A stretch of DNA of 64,000 bases from VRUE01 sp963720805 (lineage in GTDB: Bacteria; Actinomycetota; Thermoleophilia; Solirubrobacterales; 70-9), in contig CAVRGT010000003.1 of the NCBI GenBank assembly GCA_963720805.1, positions 141,872 through 205,871 on the forward strand. The letters run 5' to 3'. A program made the position numbers and the translations under genes. This document shows positions 63,834-64,000 of the stretch, one piece after another. Numbering within the stretch: position 1 is the first letter of the stretch; each line of letters starts with the position of its first letter. A model generated the notes under the pieces. It was not told the origin of the DNA. It saw only the letters and a list, made by a program, of their open reading frames with translations, and made no database searches.

Positions 63834-64000
63834 CGAACCGCGGTCGGGCCGTTTTCGATCAGCTCTTCATGGAGCCCGGCCGCCTCGGCGCGTTTCAGCA
63901 GGCCACGCCGGCGCCCATCCTCATCGCCGCCCCGATCAAGGCCGGGCCAAGGTGTGCCTCGTGGGCTTGGCGGATCGCCTTGGCCGCAGTCTCGTCGAGA
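63830..64000 (-). CDS. Partial upstream gene of the AbiE operon
   Basis: This is only the 3' end of a gene cut by the window edge. The last 25 or so residues, RRRGLLKRAEAAGLHEELIE and NGPTAVR, stop at a TGA that overlaps the toxin ATG. Upstream of about 63925 the better coding is in the next frame (ETAAKAIRQAHEAHLGPALI), so one indel is likely. It may be the first gene of a three-gene toxin operon. It is not recognised. Confidence 0.4.
   Translation of the reverse strand, partial: SRRDCGQGDPPSPRGTPWPGLDRGGDEDGRRRGLLKRAEAAGLHEELIENGPTAVR

Overview
The window looks like chromosomal DNA from a high-GC actinobacterium. Gene content and style suggest the Thermoleophilia/Solirubrobacterales side of the Actinomycetota: a four-domain S1 with a long acidic tail, a PPi-type phosphofructokinase, a HadA/HadB-like MaoC pair, a secreted Excalibur protein, and dense ATGA-overlapped operons. 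This placement is inference; no rRNA is present. Most of the window is housekeeping on the minus strand, and only the right end (about 52-64 kb) looks accessory.

Layout: 0-12 kb holds uvrB, a small membrane protein, an XRE regulator, an MFS/transglycosylase/coaE operon, rpsA, a flavoprotein, a small DMT transporter and polA. 12-20 kb holds an AbiEi/DUF559 protein, an Excalibur lipoprotein, a CotH protein, a malic enzyme, an epimerase and PPi-PFK. 20-29 kb is a hisIE-trpEGDC-(htrA)-trpFBA run that ends in a 48-residue membrane protein. 29-40 kb holds era-ybeY-phoH-yqeY, a VapBC pair, murI, prmA-dnaJ-hrcA, two MaoC dehydratases and lepA. 40-52 kb holds a membrane glycosyltransferase, murJ, rpsT, holA, comEC-comEA, a cupin, leuS and a SpoIIM-like protein. 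52-64 kb holds a tRNA-Ala(GGC) embedded in a PD-(D/E)XK nuclease frame, an enoyl-reductase-like enzyme, a DEAH helicase, secreted proteins, VapBC, a SEC-C protein and an AbiE pair.

Two patterns cut across the genes. First, the junctions between genes are full of long, near-perfect inverted repeats that fall into at least four sequence families (called A-D here). Some arms supply the stop codons of the genes beside them. At least three palindromic elements lie in-frame inside genes (rpsA, prmA, comEC), and a fourth lies inside a damaged glycosyltransferase gene. This behaves like a REP/RPE-type palindromic repeat system and is the most novel signal here. Second, many conserved genes carry single-base frameshifts (malic enzyme, murJ, the glycosyltransferase, era, trpB, trpA, cotH). 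Reading frame and conserved residues resume after each one, so I treat them as mainly sequencing or assembly errors rather than gene decay.
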